DNA of 64,000 nt from Pholiota molesta. Its lineage: Eukaryota > Basidiomycota > Agaricomycetes > Agaricales > Strophariaceae. The number at the start of each line of letters is the position of its first letter. The first letter of the stretch is position 1. Below, in pieces: positions 47,697 to 58,836 of the stretch. The notes under the pieces are model-generated. The model had not been told where the DNA came from and did not search any database. It saw nothing but the letters and a program-made list of their open reading frames with translations. The DNA lies in NCBI GenBank assembly GCA_014925825.1, contig JACGCK010000087.1:62001-126000 (forward strand), in the 5' to 3' direction. The position numbers were made by a program, and so were the translations under genes.

Positions 47697-48958
47697 ATGT
47701 TCTCCTCAAGAGCTGTTATCCTTTTCCTCGCTTTCTTCCTCGCTTTCGCCACTGCTCGCCCCGTCCGTCGCAATTCATGCCCCGCGACCACAGCTGCGTC
47801 CCCTTCCCAGTCCCTGGTTGTGACAGGATCCTCTACCTCCGCATCTTCCACCGACGCCACCCTCTCGCCCACCGCTACCTCCACCAAGGCTGATACCACC
47901 GCAAAGCCCGCCTCCTCTTCGACCAAGGGTTCTTCCGTAGCCCCCTCAGCGTCATCCACACCCGTCACCGCCAAGGGCCTCCTGTCCAAGCTCTTCCCCG
48001 TGCCCGGCTCCAGCGCAACATGGACGACGTCCCCCTCGTCCGGCTCCCTCGCGCTCTCCGACACCACCTTCCGCCCCTTCAAGGTCCTGCAGAGCGTGCC
48101 GCACACCTACACCGCCGCGCCGGACGGCAAGAAGGCGATGAAGGCGCACTACCCGAAGGGCTCGTACACCTTCGGCTTCGACCCCCAGGGCGGGTTCTCG
48201 TTCTACGCCCCCGGCCCGGCGGACGTCGACCTGACCACCGCGAAGGAGGCCACGTTCGGGTATTCCGTGTTTTTCCCGGAGGGCTTTGACTTCAACCTCG
48301 GCGGCAAGCTTCCTGGTCTTTGTGAGTAAAACAATTCGCGGTGCCATTCATACGCGATAAGCAACCTCCTGACAATGATAACATTCAAACAGACGGCGGC
48401 AACAGCGCCGACGCGGCCGTGGGCTGCTCCGGCGGCAGCCGCTCCACCGCGTGCTTCTCCGCGCGCCTGATGTGGCGCACCGCGGGCGCGGGCGAGCTCT
48501 ACACCTACCTCCCGCCGTACACCGACGCCGCCTTCACGGCAAACAAGCGCGTCTGCGCCGTCGCGCCGCTCTCCGAGTGCAACCCCACGTACGGCGCCTC
48601 CGTCGGGCGCGGGTCGTTCAAGTTCGCCACGGGCGCGTGGACGACGATCAGCGAGCGCGTGCGGCTGAACGACGCGGGGAAGGCGAATGGGGAGCTGGAG
48701 CTGTTCGCGAATGGGAAGAGCGTGATCAGCGTTACGGGCCTGATCCTGCGCGATAGCGCGGCGGGCCGCATCCGCGGGATGCAGATGCAGACGTTCTTTG
48801 GTGGTGCGTCATCCCGATCCTTGCTATGTTATCGCCACATTAGACTGACCACTTTTTGCTTTTTTTTTTTGATAGGCTCGCAGCCCCAATTCGCGACCCC
48901 CAAGGACCAGGATGTGTACTTCTCCGACTTCTCCGTCGCCATCACGGAGGCGCTATAG
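47697..48958 (+). CDS. Secreted polysaccharide lyase, PL14 family
   Basis: PL14 enzymes cleave uronate polymers such as alginate or glucuronan by beta-elimination. ATG at 47697 starts a signal peptide (MFSSRAVILFLAFFLAFATA) followed by a Ser/Thr-rich linker of about 70 residues, probably O-glycosylated. The catalytic part starts near LLSKLFPVPGSSATW and includes AHYPKGSYTFGFDPQGGFSF, FGYSVFFPEGFDFNLGGKLP and, after an intron at about 48324-48393, YGGNSADAAVGCSGG and CFSARLMWR. FFGGS is rebuilt across a second intron (about 48806-48875) and the end reads VYFSDFSVAITEAL. About 370 residues. The true substrate cannot be read from sequence. Confidence 0.88.
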
Positions 48959-49866
48959 AGTACACTCCCGAAACGCTAGCACCACGCCCATGCCCACCGC
49001 AACGACCCACGCCGGACCCGCCGTCCATCGAAGAATGTAGCCTTACGATCCCCCCCACCCACCATACCACACTAACACTCCACCACCACCACCGCCACCG
49101 CCACCCGCAGCAGCTCTGCACCTACATTGTCCTTCCCGGCCCCGGAACACACATCACTCAAGCACTGTATTTCTATCGCATGCACCCTCCCTCTCTCTTC
49201 TTCTCTTCTTCTCGTTCTCGTTATCGGCATCGTTATCGGCATTGTTCATTGGTATGATTCCACAGCGCCAGCCGCTGCTGCTTTCTCGGGGGCCGACGGG
49301 TGCGAGGCGGGGTCCTCCGCATCCCCAGCGCCCCCCTCCCTCCCACCATGTTTCAAGTTCGACAGGCGGGATCACGCAGTATCTTGTCTTTATCGTCGCT
49401 GGATTGTTGCTTTTGGTTGGTTTTTTTTTTGTCATGGGTACTGGCTAGAACTGGTTTTTTGTGTACCCCGGGGGTATGTTTTTTAGCACGGTATTTGTGC
49501 TGGTATATAAGTTTGGATTTGGAGAGTATAGATTACTTTATGGAAAAGGATATCATTAATATATGTTATCGATTTTATGTTGAGCTTTTTTGAGTTTTTG
49601 CCTGTGTGTGCTTGCTTGGAAGATTGAGTTTATATCTGAGTGGTTGGTCAGTTTTGGCCAAGTACCACATTAGTGTTCTGCAAGGTCCGATCCTTAACAT
49701 TACCGACACCTTCATGGACTGCCCAACTATCACATCTCGAAGCAAGTGTGTATCATAGATTCATGATTGGCATTCTAGCGTTTCACTACTCTTATTAAAG
49801 ACTCTTAAGAATAGATTCTATCTGACATGACGCTGATGGTCCCCACCACGCAGTGATCCCATCTTC
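48959..49866. other. Intergenic, low-complexity 3' flank of the lyase gene
   Basis: Contains a CAC/CGC-type microsatellite near 49080-49107, pyrimidine-rich stretches near 49190-49240 and several T runs (for example near 49421-49430). No gene seen. Confidence 0.5.
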
Positions 49867-50855
49867 ATGGCGGACCACCACCATCACCCCGAGCACCACC
49901 ATCCGCACCACCACCCTCCGCACCCACCCCCCTCCGCAGCACGCCAAGACGTCGCCGCGGCCAACAAGGCGCATTTCGATGGCCAGGCGCACAGTCCGCC
50001 AGATGCGCGCGCGCTCCAGATGGCCAAGAGGTGCGTTCTATTGGCTTACTACTTATCATCGCTGGGTTCTGGCCTAAATCAAAACAACATCTGACCCTAC
50101 GCCGCGCTTCACTTGCAATCTACATAGGGCCGCGCAGGCGATCCGCGCTCATTATGCGTTCGACGAGGACGCCACCGTCCTCATGGACTTTGCGTGCAAC
50201 ATCGGTGCGCCTGCGCGGATGACGTTCAGTAAAATATTGACCTCCACTTTATGTAAATGCGTGTAGGCTTGACGTCGCGCGAACTCGCGCCGTACGCGAA
50301 GACCATCGTCGGGGTCGACATCAGCCAAGCGGCGGTGGACGTGTTCAACGCGGCCGTCGCGGACCAGGGCATCGCGCCCGAGGAGATGCGCGCCGTCTGC
50401 GCTGAGCTCAAGGGCGCGGAAGGCGAGCTGGACGGGCTCACGTTCGATGTCATCACCGTCCGTCTCCGTTTCCTTCTCCATCCCATTTCACACACGAGAT
50501 CCTGATCCTGATCCTGACCCTTCCCATCTACTTATGGATCTAGTGTGTCCTTGCATACCACCATTTCGCGGACATCGACGAGACCACGCGCGTCCTGAGC
50601 GGGTTCATGAAGCCCGGCGGCGCGCTGCTGGTCGTGGACGTCGTCAAGCCCGCGCGCCACGGCGCCGCGCCGCTGTTCGCAGAAGAACACCACCACGTCG
50701 TGCCGCACAGCCATGGGATGACCAGGGAGGGCATGCAAGCCGCTATGGAGGGCGCGGGGCTCGTGGATTTCGTGTTCAAGCCTCTTACGACTGTGATTAT
50801 GCATGGGACGGAGGCGGTTTTGTTCCTTGCGAAGGCGGCCAATGCAGCTGCATGA
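49867..50855 (+). CDS. Class I SAM-dependent methyltransferase with His-rich N terminus
   Basis: ATG at 49867 gives a His/Pro-rich leader of about 25 residues (MADHHHHPEHHHPHHHPPHP), then AANKAHFDGQAHSPPDARAL. Exons join to AAQAIRAHYAFDEDATVLMD and, across an intron at about 50203-50266, to motif I: MDFACNIG/LTSRELAPYAK. The acidic loop IVGVDISQAAVDVFNAAV follows, then LDGLTFDVIT and CVLAYHHFADIDETTRVLSG, MKPGGALLVVDVVKP and a C-terminal VIMHGTEAVLFLAKAAN. This is the usual class I Rossmann order (motif I, acidic loop, VLAYHH, GG loop). About 250 residues, cytosolic. The substrate is unknown; the family resembles UbiE/Crg1-like small-molecule methyltransferases. Confidence 0.85.
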
Positions 50856-51010
50856 ATTATGTTTCCTAGTTTACAATGTAAGGTTATAAGTAATGATGTA
50901 TATGTAAAACCGAGATATCATGGTACACAAATTTCGATTCATGAATAAAGATAAGAGTTAGCAGGATAGCCAAGAGGTTTGCGATCGAAAATAATACGTT
51001 GCAGAATAAA

Positions 51011-54000
51011 TCACCGCAACGAGAGTCTGCCTCCAAATCTCTTCTTCGTAATCTCGTCCATACCATCCTTCACCTTCCGAAATGCGGCCCACCACCCCTC
51101 GCCCACCAAATTCCGCTGACTGCTCTGCAGATCATCCTCGTCCAGATACTCCGTCGCGCCAAACCACCGCCGCAGGAGCACCAGCCACCACTTCATCACC
51201 GCGACCGCGCGCTCCACACCCACATCCGACGCCGTCTCGCGGTCCACGGACTGCAGTATGAACTTGTTCAGGAACTCCACGTCCTTCTCCCGCGGCGCCC
51301 AGTTCCTGTACGTCGCCACCCACTGCTCGACGATCCTCTGCACGTCGTCCGTCTCCGTGAAGTACAGCTTCTCCTTCTCCTTCCCCTTCTTGCTCTGCTG
51401 GCGCAGGAACGGCGGCTTCCGGTGCCGTGCCCGCGGCGCCGGCGCGCGGTACGGCACGAAGTCCGGCGGGAGCACGAACTTGGCGGGCTTCAGGATCTTG
51501 CGCTCCGCGGGCGGCTCCGGGAGCGCGCCCTTCGCCTTGATGATGCGCGCCATCGTCAGCTGCTCGCGCTGCACGCGCGTCGGCAGCGCGAAGAACACCT
51601 CCGGGTCGAGGTTCAGTTCGCGCAGCTTGCGCTCGCTGATCTGCACGCCCGCGGGCGGCTGCTTCTCCTTCATCCTCGCCACCCACGCGTGGATCTCGTT
51701 TTTGTGCGGCAAGCCGCCGCCGTGGCCGCCGCCTCTGCGCGGTGCCAGCTGCTGTGTGATGCGCTTGTAGTTGCTGGGTCCGGCCCTCTTAGGAAATAGG
51801 GGAGGAGCTGCACCTCTTGCAGGTTGTTTGACCGGCGACACGGAACGAGCCATAGGCTTATATTCTGGCTCGACAGTAGGACCCCTGCTGAATGGCGTCA
51901 CTGAACGACGTTTGTACTCCTCCTCGAGTTCTTGTCGAACATCCAGCGGAAGTGCATCAAACACCGTCCTATCGACTTGAGAGAATGACGGCAGATCGAA
52001 TTCCGTGCGTTGAGGTTTGACCGGATCACCCGCGTTCGCGCCCTCCGGAGGAGGCTGGACCCGAGGCTCAGGCTGGGGGAAGACACTCTTCGAGGAGCCT
52101 GCCTGGTTCGAAGTCGTGGCCGATTTAGCATGGAAGGAGAGTACAGCTTGGCCAGGGGGTGCAGTAGTCGAAGAAGATGCGGATTCAAGCTTCTGCACCT
52201 GTATCCCAATGCCCCGCAGCTCCTTTGGATCAAAATTGAACGACTTGAGTAACCTCCATGCATGCTCGCCAATGATTTTGTCGTCGCTCGTCGCTTTGCC
52301 GCCGGGTGCTATGATAGGCGATTGCTTGTTGAACAGATCACAAGCTCCATGTCCTAGAAACTGGTATCATATCCATGATAAATTTAATAAGATACGGCAG
52401 TGGCTTCATATGTGTGATAACATACCTTAGGTGGCTCAACAGGTGCAGTAGGATCGCGTTTCATGATCTTCAACGTCAGAGACCGCCCAACCATATCTAT
52501 CGCATCCAACCGCTTCTTTACTTCAGCAGCCATCTGATAGATGAAAGCTTCAGCCTGTTCGTTGTTCTCGAAGCGGATGCCATACTATGAATCAAACCTA
52601 TCAGCATATGGCTAAATTCCAAGCAGGTTAAAAGAACGCACATTGATCTCGCAAGAAACCGACTTCCTCGGCTTGTCCGACTCCAACTGTTTATCATCCA
52701 CACCACGGATAGCGTTATACAGAGTCTCGCCGGTCCCTCTCCCCAGCGCCGCCATCAGGAGACCCTTGCTCTTCGTCGCCAGCTCGCCGAGGGTGGTCAC
52801 CCCGAGCTTCTCCTGCGCCTTCTGCTTGGTCGACCACCCGAACCCGTGCAGGTCCGCGATGTCCAGCGGGGCGAGGAACTGCGCCACTTCGGCGTGCTTG
52901 AGGTGGTACGAGCCAGCGGGTTTGGCGTGCCGTGTGGCGAGGCGGGCGAGGAGGATGTTATGGGAGATGCCGATGCTCACTAAGTAAGCTCATTCAGCCA
53001 AGGCCATGTAGAGAGAATAGGGCTATCTACCTTCGCAGGTTGTTGCTTTCCGGACCTCGTCTCGAATAGCTTCGGCGAAATCTTTGGCGGGGTCAGATGA
53101 GCCATCGGCGTATCTATCCTGTTTGCGCATTTCATTGATGGTGTTGGTTACGTCGATGAGGGCTTCGTCGACCGAAACAGCTTGAAGATCGTCTGCGTGC
53201 GCCATAAGAACAGTGTAAAATAATAGGGAGAATTCCTTATATCTGGAAGACACGTCAGGTTTTGGATAAGTAAAATTCAAACTGAGCAAAAGTTACCTTT
53301 GAAACTCGTAAGGAATAGTGATAACGGTGGGACATAGTTTGCGAGCCTGCTGCAAACTAGGAGATCAAGTCAGAAGGTTGCTAGAATAAGGAATGAACGA
53401 CCCATACCTCATGCCGTTCTTAATACCAAACTTGCGCGCTTCATAACTCGAACTCGCAATTTCGCTGGTGCTAGAAGTACCACCTTGCGCCCCTTGCGAG
53501 TGGCACACCACAACCGGCTTCCCCTTGAGCTCAGGCCGACTGACCAGCCCAGCAGACACAAAGAAACAATCAAAATCACAATGCATAATCACCCTTTCCT
53601 CCAGATCCACCGCCCGCCCCTTGCCCTTCCCCTTCGCCCCGGGCGAGCGCATCCCCAGCGCCGCGCCGCGCATGCTCACGCCCGCGTCCGACGCCACCTT
53701 CCCCACATGCCCCGGCGCCGGGGCCGCGTCCGCGCGCTCCTGCGCCTCCTGCACGAGGCTCCTGAGCTCCGCCTTCCACGTCGCGAGGTGGTGCAGGCGC
53801 GAGTTCTTGTAGTACCCCTCGATGAAGTCCGCCGCGACGGAGGTGTGCGCCCTGCGCCACGCGGGGTCGGCCATCACGCGCTGCGCGTTGGGGTTCGACT
53901 GGTCCGCGGCGTAGCCGGGCACGCGCGCGGCGTCGGCCTTGGTCACTGGGTCCGTGGTGTATAAGGGGTCGGGCGGGGGGAGTGCTTTGGGCGCTGGCTT

Positions 54001-54885
54001 GGGCAGTGCCGGTGCGGGAGATGCGGAGCTTGATGATGGGTGTGCGGAGGGGATATGAGTGAGGAGGTTCTGCTGATTGTTTTTCGCGCCTTGGGTGGTT
54101 TCGGTGCGTTCGTCGTGGGTGTAGACGTAGTTGCGCCATGGTAGTAGATATCCTTTCTCGACGCTGTCGACGAGCCATTCAGGACGCACTACCTTCAGGT
54201 TCTTGAACTCGCGTATCTTCGCTGGCGTCAACGAGCAGGTGATAACGTGGGTTCTGGGCACATAAACTCGTAAGTCCGTGCCACAACATCGTTTCGAAGA
54301 ACCAGAACTCACACTTCAGTCTTCCGGTCGAGATAGGGCTGAAAGATGCCTCCATGTTGCACGATAAGTCTCCGAAGCTCCTGGACGGATGGGCGCGTCC
54401 AACCATTGATCTGAAACGATAATCAGTCAACGTCATTTTCGAGTTCACAGGGTGCGTACATAAATAGAGAGATCCTTGAATATCTTCGGTTTCTCGTCTG
54501 TGCTGCCTATTTGCGCATTCTGGATTTGAAGCTTCGCGCGCTTTCTACGCATGTACTCTCCAAATTGCCCAAAGTTCGCCGCTCCATAGGTATCATCCAC
54601 TGGATCGACACGTTGTTCATCGTCCCCGGGCTCGGGTGTGGGACTGCGGCGTCGTTTCAACGAATACTGCGAAGGAGGTGGTAGTTCGAATTCATCCGCT
54701 TCATGTGCATCATGCAATTTCTCATGGTCTGAGTTGATTTCGTGGTCATGTTCTTCTTGAGGTTGCAACGGCAGATCTCCAGGAAGAGTCGTTGTCTCTA
54801 ACGCTGCCAGGAATTGCGAGTTGTCATCATCGAAATCGTAGTAGTCGGAGGAATTGGACTGCGACGCCGCTGCCACCGCTGACAT
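51011..54885 (-). CDS. REV1: DNA repair protein REV1 (Y-family polymerase)
   Basis: Rev1 is a deoxycytidyl transferase and scaffold for translesion synthesis with polymerase zeta. ATG at 54885 (MSAVAAASQSNSSDYYDFDD) is preferred; the frame runs one codon pair further to a non-ATG. A BRCT domain starts at KIFKDLSIYINGWTRPSVQE and ends RPEWLVDSVEKGYLLPW. The catalytic core has VIMHCDFDCFFVSAGL, SSYEARKFGIKNGM and the active-site pair VSVDEALIDVT. CEVSIGISHNILLARLATR and IADLHGFGWSTKQKAQEKLG (thumb) follow, then the little-finger region GIRFENNEQAEAFIYQM. Two ubiquitin-binding-type motifs are visible (FDALPLDVRQELEEEY and NLDPEVFFALPTRVQREQ). The C-terminal end (WVATYRNWAPREKDVEFLNK) fits the Rev7/polymerase-binding domain. 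About 1,180 residues. Several short introns, for example near 52340-52430 and 53335-53410. Confidence 0.95.
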
Positions 54886-55981
54886 CACAGCCTTTTCATT
54901 GCCTAAGCCTTAGATATCCAAGAGATGGAGCTTAGATAGTCTTTGTATTCGTTGAGATGAGGAGTCAAAGAAAAGTCAGAGATTCGAATGGATCATTGCA
55001 GTGTTGTTTGGTCGAGCAAACAAGGAGGCGAGTGATCTGCGTGAGTTTCGGTGACGCACTTTTCGCAGCCTTCCACCGTGTTCCAAGTCCCATCGCATGG
55101 CAACTACTGACGAATTCCAACGGATCTGTGGGCTCTCGGCTGTGCAGCAAAATCGCGCACTGAATGGAAATTCGGAATTCGAGTTTTCAAGAGGTTTCAG
55201 CTTCACCAAAATCTTTGAAGCTGCAGCTGCAAGACGTAAAGTCAGAACTTTTTGTGGGCTTTGCTCAGGTTCGAGTGCTTTTAGATGCCGTCAACGACAT
55301 GCTTGTCGCGATTTTCTGGGGTCCGATAGAGATGGATGAAGATGGAGTGACCCTAAAGATAGACCGCCGATAAATATGATTCGGATGTCAACCGCTCCGC
55401 AACACACGCCCAGGCCGGAATTGTCACTTGGCAAGAGGCGTATTGTGGATGGTGGCATTCATCACATTCGCTCTATTCACTGCATTTCTCTGCTGCTTGG
55501 ACTTGATATCCAGGCAAGGATGCGCGGGCGCATGAGCCCGAGCGGTGGACACCAAGATGTAATGATACACACGAAAAAGGGCGTGTTTCGGCTATCTTAA
55601 AGCGAAGGCAGTGAGGCCCCTGATGAGCCGTCTTCTATCCCAACCGGCTGATGACATTCCACGATATCAAAAACCAATTACACACCACCCTAAGCGAGCG
55701 GGGGGAAAAGGTATATAAACCACCATTCCCCCGATGATGTTTTCCCAAGTGCCCGGTGCATCTTCCCCCGCTTCACGCATATTCAGTGCGTCTGCCAGTT
55801 TTTTTTTTCGTCTGTCCTTACGTTAACGTCTGTTCTCTAGTCACTTTCAAGGGCCGGTTCCCTTTGCAACTTACGACTTCAACTAAAGAAGTACGTGCTA
55901 TCGGTTTCCTCATCGCAATTGACAAGACTGACATAGACTCCCTTTTCGCAGAACCTATAAACTTACATTCCTTCAATCACT
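54886..55981. promoter_or_regulatory. Intergenic with promoter and leader of the His/Lys-rich secreted protein gene
   Basis: A clear TATA box (TATATAAA, 55712-55719) lies about 270 bp before the next ATG. A probable 5' UTR intron runs from about 55890 (gtacgtgcta) to 55951 (ttttcgcag). The left part is the REV1 promoter. Short + frames at 54957-55163 and 55097-55373 have no known motif. Confidence 0.55.
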
Positions 55982-57280
55982 ATGCCTTCCAAGACCACTC
56001 TCGCTCTCGTTGCCTGCATTGCTGCCGGCTCCGTTGTCCGGGCTCTCCCCATGCCCGGCACCGAGTACGACCTTGTTGAGCGTGACTACGCGGACTTCGA
56101 CCTCGAAGCCCGCATGTACGACGACAGCTTCGAGGACTTCGTTGTCCGCGCTGAGGCTGCCCCACCCGCCGCTGTGGACCCTACAGCTGCCACCGCAGTG
56201 TCCGGCGTCCCTACCGATCCTACCGGTGGTGCTCCCACTGAACTGGCTGCTACTCCCGGTGCAACCCCCGCTTCCACCGAAGCTAAGCCCAAGGTATGCT
56301 ATTTTGCCTATCTCACATCAAAATCAATTCTAACAAATGAACGTTCAGCACCACGGCAAACACAGGAAGCACCGCAAGCACAGGAAGCACCACCGCAAGC
56401 ACAGGAAGCACCACAAGAAGCACCACCACAAGCACGCAAAGGCGGCTGCTGATGCGTCTGCAGCCAAGTCTGCCGGCCCAACCGGACCTGCTGGCCCCGG
56501 CGCGCCTGTAGACCCCTCCGCGCCCGTCACCGCCCCCGGTGCCACCACCGTGCCCACTGATGCTACGACCGCGCCCGTGATCGCTGCTCGTGGGTTCGAC
56601 CTCGGAAAGTGGTGGCACAACTTGTGGCACGTGAGTACTCTTCCCACTTGGCATCCTTCAGAACAGTATCTGATTTATCTATCTATCTTCAGCCCAAGAG
56701 CAAGGAGTGCAAGGAACACCCCGACCACAAGCACTGCAAGTCCCACAAAGACGCCAAGGCCAAGTCTGCTGACAAGACCAAGACCACCTCCGCCGCCAGC
56801 CCCACATCCACCGCCGCCGCCGCCAAGGCCACCGACGCCGCCGACTCTGCGGACGTCGCTGAGCGCGAGCTCGCCGCCGAGCCCACCACCCCCGTCAAGG
56901 GCAAGTTCGAGGCCGAGCCCGCCACCCACGCCGCCGCCGGCGCCAAGGGCAAAGTCGAGGAGTCCCTCGCCGCGCCCAACGGCACCGAGAGCGCGCTCCC
57001 CAAGAAGGAGGCCGTCGCCGGCGGCGCCCACGCGCACAAGAAGCACAGGCACCACCACCACCACCGCCACGGCGGCAAGAACGGCGCGCGCCAGCACCGC
57101 CTCCACCGCCACCGCCTGCACAGGCACCAGGGTGAAGGCGTCGCGCGCCTCCACGAGCTCAACGCGGAGAAGCAGCACACGCTCAAGGCTGAGAAGGCGG
57201 CTCCCCTCGCTGGATCCGAGCCCGTTTCTGCTTCTGTCGCTCACGGTGCTGGTGCTGCTGCCCCCACCGCCGCTGTCTAA
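55982..57280 (+). CDS. Secreted His/Lys-rich low-complexity protein
   Basis: ATG at 55982 starts a signal peptide (MPSKTTLALVACIAAGSVVR-ALP). An acidic region (EYDLVERDYADFDLEARMYD) and a Pro/Ala/Thr linker follow. After an intron (about 56294-56348) comes a dense block of HRK/HHK repeats (HHGKHRKHRKHRKHHRKHRK and on), a second Pro/Ala region, and FDLGKWWHNLWH. A second intron (about 56633-56692) leads to PKSKECKEHPDHKHCKSHKD, a Lys/Ala/Thr-rich stretch, and another His cluster (HKKHRHHHHHRHGGKNGARQ). About 395 residues. No catalytic domain. The His clusters could bind metal ions or the wall, by inference. A strong TATA box suggests good expression. Codon use is biased as in highly expressed genes. 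Confidence 0.75.
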
Positions 57281-57495
57281 GCGTGCAGGGTAATGAGATA
57301 GTATTAATGAAAAGCGTAGATGTAATGTTTGTAATTCTCGATGGCTGTTGTCGCCCAATGATATGCGGTTGATCCCATACAAAATTTCGTGTGATGCATG
57401 AGGCCTGAGGCATGGGGTTTCTGCTTTAAATTTCTATTTGCAAGTACTCGTCTGCAGCTCTACGCTTGGTATCGAATGCTTGAAATTTGAACAAA

Positions 57496-58443
57496 CACAG
57501 GATGCAGTACCAAATAAATGTGTGTTATTTATTCGGTGCTTATGTAATAGTTTATTTACATCACACTGCAGATATCTGACAACAAAGTATTTGGAGGATA
57601 TTTGGTACAATTTAATAGATAAAAGTGTTTGATTTATCTGCTATATATGAGATGATTTATCTAATAGAAACTTTGCAAATAAATTGATGCCCTTTATTTG
57701 GAGCATATTTACATATTGAGCAGGTTGATTATTTGACAACATATGTATATGACACAAACAAATAACATTTGAATAAAGAGAGCAATTTTATTTGGTAGGA
57801 ATATTTAAATAAATAAGGAGAGATTATTTGGTAGTTATTTGGTAGCAGATTTGCCTCGTCAAAGGGGCAAATCCGAAATTTGCCGCGCAAAAAACGGCAA
57901 ATCCAAAATTTGCCTCGTCAAAGGGGCAAATTCGAAATTTGCCGCGCAAAAAACGGCAAATCCGAAATTTGCCTCGTCAAAGGGGCAAATCCGAAATTTG
58001 CCGCGCAAAAAACGGCAAATCTGGAATTTGCCTCAGTGATTTGCCCCCAGATGAGGCAAATTTCGGATTTGCCCCTTTGACGAGGCAAATCTGCTACCAA
58101 ATAACTACCAAATAATCTCTCCTTATTTATTTAAATATTCCTACCAAATAAAATTGCTCTCTTTATTCAAATGTTATTTGTTTGTGTCATATACATATGT
58201 TGTCAAATAATCAACCTGCTCAATATGTAAATATGCTCCAAATAAAGGGCATCAATTTATTTGCAAAGTTTCTATTAGATAAATCATCTCATATATAGCA
58301 GATAAATCAAACACTTTTATCTATTAAATTGTACCAAATATCTTCCAAATACTTTGTTGTCAGATATCTGCAGTGTGATGTAAATAAACTATTACATAAG
58401 CAATGAATAAATAACACACATTTATTTGGTACTGCGCCCTGTG
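57496..58443. mobile_element. 948 bp near-perfect foldback (palindromic) element
   Basis: The sequence from CACAGG (57496) to CCTGTG (58443) reads almost the same on both strands: the arms, about 390 bp each, differ at only about three positions after the outermost few bases. The arms are AT-rich with repeated ATTTGGTA and AAATAAAT. The centre (57850-58045) holds three 59 bp tandem units. No coding frame of substance. The two-base difference at 57502-57503 versus 58436-58437 breaks the outermost 6 bp from the rest. No target duplication could be settled (AAA flanks both sides but is weak). Confidence 0.85.
57850..58026. repeat. Three 59 bp tandem units in the loop of the foldback element
   Basis: TTTGCCTCGTCAAAGGGGCA recurs at 57850, 57909 and 57968, exactly 59 bp apart. 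Each unit also contains CCGCGCAAAAAACGGC. Inside each unit GGCAAAT and ATTTGCC form small inverted pairs, so the loop itself can fold. Confidence 0.85.
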
Positions 58444-58836
58444 AAAGCTCGAACGTGAAACGTGTTGCCATGTCTTTGATATAAGTATCCTATGTGTTGG
58501 GGAAAAGTGGTAAGAACAGATCAAATGGAATCATAGGTTGTTGCCTAACGCCAGATACTGTTTAAAATTGGCAAGAAAACATCAACATTGCATCAGCACC
58601 AGATGAATAGCAAGCAGCATTAACATGTACGTAAGTATGTATCTAGTTGAAAGTGTAGGTACACAACAAAGCATCGTTGCAAAAACAGCGTCTATGTAAC
58701 CCAAATTCGCGAACACTTGCTTCCTACCAAGCCTCCTCAACTTCATCAACAACAAAAAACAGATGTCCGACCATATCCATCCCAAAAAACAAGCAATCTA
58801 CCACCAAACCCACCCCCACCTAACCCACCTCCCAGC
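58444..58836. other. Intergenic, 3' flank of the phytase-like gene
   Basis: Plain AT-rich sequence between the foldback element and the end of the minus-strand phosphatase gene. No feature seen. Confidence 0.5.

Noticed and set aside
57850..58026. Short regular repeats as a CRISPR array
   Set aside because: Units are contiguous 59 bp tandem copies without unique spacers, in a eukaryotic foldback element.
57839..58080. Overlapping short frames in the foldback centre
   Set aside because: These are translations of the 59 bp tandem units and exist on both strands by symmetry.
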